From positions 1-7,480 of the forward strand of contig JACRPD010000082.1 of NCBI GenBank assembly GCA_016214105.1: a DNA stretch of 7,480 bases. Reading direction: 5' to 3'. Positions 3,996 to 7,480 of the stretch are shown here, piece after piece. This DNA comes from Candidatus Magasanikiibacteriota bacterium (lineage in GTDB: Bacteria; Patescibacteriota; Patescibacteriia; Magasanikbacterales; UBA922). A program made the position numbers and the translations under genes. How positions within the stretch are numbered: the first letter of the stretch is position 1; the number at the start of each line of letters is the position of its first letter. The notes below the pieces were generated by a model. It was not told the origin of the DNA. It ran no database searches and saw only the letters and a program-made list of their open reading frames with translations.

Positions 3996-5229
3996 AACGC
4001 AACGCCTCTATTGGATCTAATCTGCTCGCGCGGCGAGCTGGGACTAGACCGAAAATAAAACCAATAAGTGAAGACACGATGACGCTCAATAAAACGGAAA
4101 AAACCGATATGGAAAAAGTCCAATCATAACCAAAAGATTGCACAATAAGAGATAGGAGATAAGAGACAAAAATTCCTAAAAAAATACCAACGATACCGGC
4201 AAGCGAAGTGATGACAACGGTTTCAACCAAAAACTGCGACAAAATCTGGCGGCTTTGCGCGCCGACCGCTTTGCGCAGACCGATTTCTCGCACCCGCTCT
4301 TGAACTGAAGCCAGCATAATATTCATAATCCCGATTCCGCCAACCAATAAAGCGACGGCGGCCACGGCCACGAGAAAAAATTTGACCGCGCTGGTAACTT
4401 TAAACAAAGCGTTCAGGGCGTCCCGCTGGCTCCGGACGTCAAAATCAATCGGCGCGCCGATGTCAATGCTGTGTCTTTCACGCAGGATTTCTTTAATATC
4501 ATCCATCGCCGCGTCAATTCTTGTCTCATCGCTGATTTTAACGCGAGCGAAATTTACATAATTAATTCCTGATAATAATTTCTGCGCGGTGGTAATCGGC
4601 ACATAAATCTGATTGTCTTGATTCGTAAATCCGGCCGTGCCGCGCTCGCGCATCACGCCGATGACGCGAAAACTATGCTTGCCAATTTTTACTAATTCGT
4701 TGATTGGATCTCGGTCGTTAAATAAATCTTTTTTCACGTCCGAGCCAAGCACCGCGACTTTTTGCAAGCCGTTCTCGTCTTCAGCGGTAAAAAAACTCCC
4801 GGCCTGCACAGCGGTGTCTTCAATAAACGGCAAAGACGCGGATACGCCGACGTATGAAGTATCCGCCTTATTCCCCTGCCACGAAGCATTGGCGCTGCCG
4901 CGCACATAGCCGGTATAGTCCAAAACATCCGGCGCGCGAAGAGGGTCTTTCAGCGCTTTCATATCATCGTATTTTAAAGTTGTGATGACAATTCCCATGA
5001 CCGAAACCGGCGGTCCCTCATCCTCGCCATTGCCGGGAAAAATCGCCACCAAATTTGATCCTTGGCTTTTGATCTGGTTGGTAATCAAACTCTGCGCGCC
5101 GTTGCCGGCGGAAATAATTACAATCACGCCGGCGATGCCGATAATAATTCCGAGCATGGTTAAAAAAGCCAGAATTTTATTCTGGCGAAATAGATTTATG
5201 GAGTTGTGGATGTTGTCTTTAAAATTCAC
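3988..5229 (-). CDS. MacB/FtsX-fold ABC transporter permease (first of pair)
   Basis: The 413-aa paralogue of the adjacent permease has the same layout. It has an N-terminal helix (about 19-41, ILAFLTMLGIIIGIAGVIVI) and an extracytoplasmic MacB core (about 43-280). Three C-terminal helices include ALLVGGIGIMNIMLASVQER and EIGLRKAVGAQSRQILSQFL, and the protein ends LVPARRASRLDPIEALRYE. The TAG stop is exactly at the family's normal end. The start is GTG at 5229, 6 bp after the ATPase stop, and gives the usual MacB N-terminus. No strong SD is visible, so expression probably relies on translational coupling. Partner ATPase and second permease flank it. In monoderms such cassettes are commonly labelled macrolide or antimicrobial-peptide exporters, but the true substrate is open. 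Confidence 0.9.
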   Translation of the reverse strand: MNFKDNIHNSINLFRQNKILAFLTMLGIIIGIAGVIVIISAGNGAQSLITNQIKSQGSNLVAIFPGNGEDEGPPVSVMGIVITTLKYDDMKALKDPLRAPDVLDYTGYVRGSANASWQGNKADTSYVGVSASLPFIEDTAVQAGSFFTAEDENGLQKVAVLGSDVKKDLFNDRDPINELVKIGKHSFRVIGVMRERGTAGFTNQDNQIYVPITTAQKLLSGINYVNFARVKISDETRIDAAMDDIKEILRERHSIDIGAPIDFDVRSQRDALNALFKVTSAVKFFLVAVAAVALLVGGIGIMNIMLASVQERVREIGLRKAVGAQSRQILSQFLVETVVITSLAGIVGIFLGIFVSYLLSLIVQSFGYDWTFSISVFSVLLSVIVSSLIGFIFGLVPARRASRLDPIEALRYE

Positions 5230-5235
5230 AAAAAA

Positions 5236-5964
5236 TTATTTTGCTAACTCACTTGCCCCATCTGCTAAAATTCTATTTGCCACTTTTTCATCCGCTATCA
5301 CCAACCCGTCTTTCATTCTCAACACTCTTTCCGCGTGTTCGGCAGTATATTTTTCATGAGTGACTAAAATAATCGTATGGCCTTGTCTTAAATTTAAATC
5401 TTGTAAAATTTTCATGACTTGCAAACCGGATTTGGAATCAAGATTGCCAGTGGGTTCATCGGCAAAAATAACCGACGGTTGGTTAATCAATGCGCGCGCG
5501 ATCGCGACACGCTGTTTTTCTCCCCCGGACAATTGATTGGATAAATTTTGTATTCTATGGCCTAATCCGACTGATTCAATCGCCTCTTTAGCGCGCTTAA
5601 TTCTTTCCACGCCGGTCAATTTAACATACATCAGCGGCAACATGACATTGTCTAACACGGTGGTGCGCGGCAAAAGATTAAACGCTTGAAACACAAATCC
5701 GACTTTCTGGCTTCGCATATTGGCCAGTAAATCATCATCAAGCTGACTAACGTCTTGGCCGTCAAAAAAATATTTGCCTTCAGACAATTTATCCAAAAAA
5801 CCTAAAATATGCATTAGAGTTGATTTGCCTGATCCGGACGGCCCCATAATCGCGACAAACTCGCCTTGATGAATTTCAAAACTGACTCCGTGCAAAACAT
5901 GAGTGATAACGCCGTCGTTATCAAAATGTTTTTTTAAATTTTCTATTTTGATTAAATTTTTCAT
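5236..5964 (-). CDS. ABC transporter ATP-binding protein (MacB/LolD type)
   Basis: This is the ATPase that powers the two downstream permeases. From the start MKNLIKIENL (242 aa) the motifs are Walker A GPSGSGKST (41-49), Q-loop Q93 in VFQAFNLLP, signature LSGGEKQR (145-152), Walker B VIFADEP (165-171), D-loop GNLD and H-loop H203 in VTHE. All catalytic residues are present. The ATG at 5964 is preferred over one 12 bp upstream because it overlaps the cca stop as ATGA, has GGGAG about 6 nt ahead, and gives the standard N-terminus of the family. The upstream ATG would add four residues (MGEN). The LolD/MacB subgroup is indicated by the FNLLP segment after the Q-loop and by the permease partners. 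Confidence 0.94.
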   Translation of the reverse strand: MKNLIKIENLKKHFDNDGVITHVLHGVSFEIHQGEFVAIMGPSGSGKSTLMHILGFLDKLSEGKYFFDGQDVSQLDDDLLANMRSQKVGFVFQAFNLLPRTTVLDNVMLPLMYVKLTGVERIKRAKEAIESVGLGHRIQNLSNQLSGGEKQRVAIARALINQPSVIFADEPTGNLDSKSGLQVMKILQDLNLRQGHTIILVTHEKYTAEHAERVLRMKDGLVIADEKVANRILADGASELAK

Positions 5965-7427
5965 ATTTTCTCCCACTTCTGCGCTTCTTTTAAATATCGG
6001 TCTTTAATCCTCTCAAAATATTTCTTCGCCTCGCCATAATCATTTTTGATTTTCCCGTCTAAAATCGCCTCTTCAATCGCGTCTTTTATCCTGCCGATCG
6101 TCGGACCCGGTTTTAATCCACATTCTTTCATGATTTCCTCGCCCCTAACCGGAGATTGAAACGCGCGTAATTTATCAGTCTCCAGCACTTCGGCAATTCT
6201 GTTTTCCAAATAATCATAATTTTTCAAACGCCGATCTTTCTTCATCGGATTGCCGGTGGTAATGTCTGAACGGCACAGAATCAACAAATCATCCAGCTCA
6301 TCGCCAAGAGTAACAATTAACCGTCTGATCGCGCTGTCGGTGATTTTTTCATCCATTAAACCGATTGGCTGTTGGTGCCAACGCACGAGTTTGGCGACAT
6401 ATTTTGTATCATCCGCGCTAAAGCGCAAACGCCGGCCGATGATGTGAACAAATTTTTTGCCCAGATGTTCGTGCATATCAAAAGTCCAACCCCTGCCCCG
6501 AACAAATTTTTTAGTCGCGGGTTTGCCAATATCGTGCATCAGCCCGGCAAAACGCAACATTACTTTATCACTTTTCTCCGCGATATTATCAACAACTTTA
6601 AAAGTGTGCTCCAACACATCTTTATGAATCTGACCGAAAATTTCTTCCACGCCGCGCAAATTTTTGACTTCCGGCAGAAACATATCAAACAAACCGGCGT
6701 CATAAAGAATGCGCAAACCGATTGACGGCTTTTTGGTCGACAGTAATTTCAAAAATTCTTCTTGTATCCGTTCGGCGGAAACAATCCGCAAACGTTTGCA
6801 ATTCCGGCCCATCGCCTCGTAAGTATTAGCCTCTATCATAAAACCAAGCTGACTCGCGAATCGCGCCGCCCTTAACATACGGAGGGGATCTTCGGAAAAT
6901 GTCGTGTCCGGATTCAACGGCGTGCGGATAATTTTATTTTTCAAATCCAGCTGTCCGCCGAACGGATCAACAATTATTTTACTCAAACCTGAAGCGCCGA
7001 CTTTTTGAGCCATCGCGTTAATCGTAAAATCACGTCGCTGTAAATCTATTTCTAAATTTGTCGCTTTAACCTTTGGCTTGCGAGACGATTCATCATAACT
7101 CTCGCTCCTCGCCCCCGCGAATTCTAATTCGATTTGACTACGGACTACGGACTTCGGACTACAAACTTTGACGATGTATCTGGCGGTATCAAAATCTGGA
7201 AACTCAACCAACGAACCCGCTTTATCCTGAGCGCAGCCGAAGGATTTCATTTCTTTATCAAACGCTTTCGCAAACTCCAATCCACTGCCAATCACGACGA
7301 AGTCAACATCTTTGCTGTTTTCAATTCCCAACAAACGATCACGCGCAAAACCGCCGACGGCATACACATCAACCTTTTCTTTTTTCGCAATATTATAAAT
7401 TATCTTGAATATCTTATTCAAATTCAT
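5961..7427 (-). CDS. cca: CCA tRNA nucleotidyltransferase with HD domain
   Basis: The enzyme adds or repairs the 3' CCA of tRNAs using CTP and ATP. The 488-aa product has the class II nucleotidyltransferase head GGFARDRLLG (25-34) and the metal-binding D40-x-D42 (DVDF). RRDFTINAMA follows at 131-140, then DPFGGQLDL and EDPLRMLRAARF (179-190) for nucleotide selection. An HD phosphohydrolase-like domain has H274 and the H298-D299 pair (MHDIGKP). The segment between the DxD and RRDFT motifs is longer than usual and holds two low-complexity insertions (residues about 63-69 and 88-98). Function may survive, since all motifs flanking them are intact. ATG at 7427 has no SD; an upstream ATG is out of frame and quickly stops. 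A weak TACATT -10 lies close to it, so a leaderless start is possible. The stop overlaps the ABC ATPase ATG. Confidence 0.95.
   Translation of the reverse strand: MNLNKIFKIIYNIAKKEKVDVYAVGGFARDRLLGIENSKDVDFVVIGSGLEFAKAFDKEMKSFGCAQDKAGSLVEFPDFDTARYIVKVCSPKSVVRSQIELEFAGARSESYDESSRKPKVKATNLEIDLQRRDFTINAMAQKVGASGLSKIIVDPFGGQLDLKNKIIRTPLNPDTTFSEDPLRMLRAARFASQLGFMIEANTYEAMGRNCKRLRIVSAERIQEEFLKLLSTKKPSIGLRILYDAGLFDMFLPEVKNLRGVEEIFGQIHKDVLEHTFKVVDNIAEKSDKVMLRFAGLMHDIGKPATKKFVRGRGWTFDMHEHLGKKFVHIIGRRLRFSADDTKYVAKLVRWHQQPIGLMDEKITDSAIRRLIVTLGDELDDLLILCRSDITTGNPMKKDRRLKNYDYLENRIAEVLETDKLRAFQSPVRGEEIMKECGLKPGPTIGRIKDAIEEAILDGKIKNDYGEAKKYFERIKDRYLKEAQKWEKI
7136..7162. repeat. Tandem 7-bp repeat inside cca
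   Basis: The unit GACTACG is repeated nearly four times (27 bp), with one variant copy (GACTTCG). It encodes the stretch around VCSPKSVVRSQ of Cca (residues 88-98), between the catalytic DxD and RRDFTINAMA motifs. A 7-bp unit shifts frame with each copy, so only certain copy numbers keep the gene open. Confidence 0.75.
7221..7245. repeat. Short palindromic insertion inside cca
   Basis: On the minus strand the element reads ATCCT-TCGGCTGCGCTC-AGGAT plus AAAG. The arms ATCCT/AGGAT flank a GC-rich core, and it encodes FGCAQDK (residues 63-69). Sequences of this kind recur as dispersed repeats in many candidate-phylum genomes (recollection, not checked). It interrupts a loop of the nucleotidyltransferase head without breaking frame. 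Confidence 0.6.
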
Positions 7428-7480
7428 AGTTCATAATGTACAGACACATTATTATTCACAAACTCCCCTATCCCTATTTC

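Overview
The window looks like chromosomal DNA from an uncultivated monoderm bacterium, most plausibly of the Patescibacteria/CPR type. This is an inference from four things: compact AT-leaning genes, several start codons with no Shine-Dalgarno (SD) sequence, a short YidC beside an SPFH protein, and a MacB-like ABC exporter with no outer-membrane partner. The standard bacterial code fits. TGA ends cca, and TAG ends a permease exactly at the conserved C-terminus of its family.

All recognisable protein genes are on the minus strand, so the window reads right to left. At the right is an apparent operon: cca (tRNA CCA-adding enzyme, 7427-5961), an ABC ATPase (5964-5236) and two paralogous MacB/FtsX-fold permeases (5229-3988 and 3995-2748). 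The junctions overlap by 4 bp, are separated by 6 bp, and overlap by 8 bp. Next come a probably leaderless yidC (2376-1615) and an SPFH/Band-7 gene (1602-1093). The SPFH domain is cut by an in-frame UAG and resumes in the same frame to 1012. An intrinsic terminator at 949-975 closes this unit. At the left edge is the first part of hrcA (379 to the window edge), with a near-consensus CIRCE operator lying on its transcription start.

Two small unrecognised transcription units sit between these operons and are the most interesting content. Unit A (minus, about 905-499) and unit B (plus, about 2493-2749) share one architecture. Each has a good sigma-70 promoter, a leader that can fold, an SD-preceded ORF of 61-66 codons, a strong GC-rich hairpin and its own intrinsic terminator. 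Counted stretches of both run about 65% G+C against about 45% in a counted stretch of yidC. Neither matches a protein or RNA family I recognise. They could be small proteins, structured RNAs or dual-function RNAs.

Functionally, HrcA/CIRCE points to heat-shock control, YidC plus SPFH to membrane-protein insertion and quality control, Cca to tRNA maturation, and the ABC cassette to export or envelope work on an unknown substrate. Short repeats occur inside cca (two in-frame insertions) and between the SPFH gene and its terminator.
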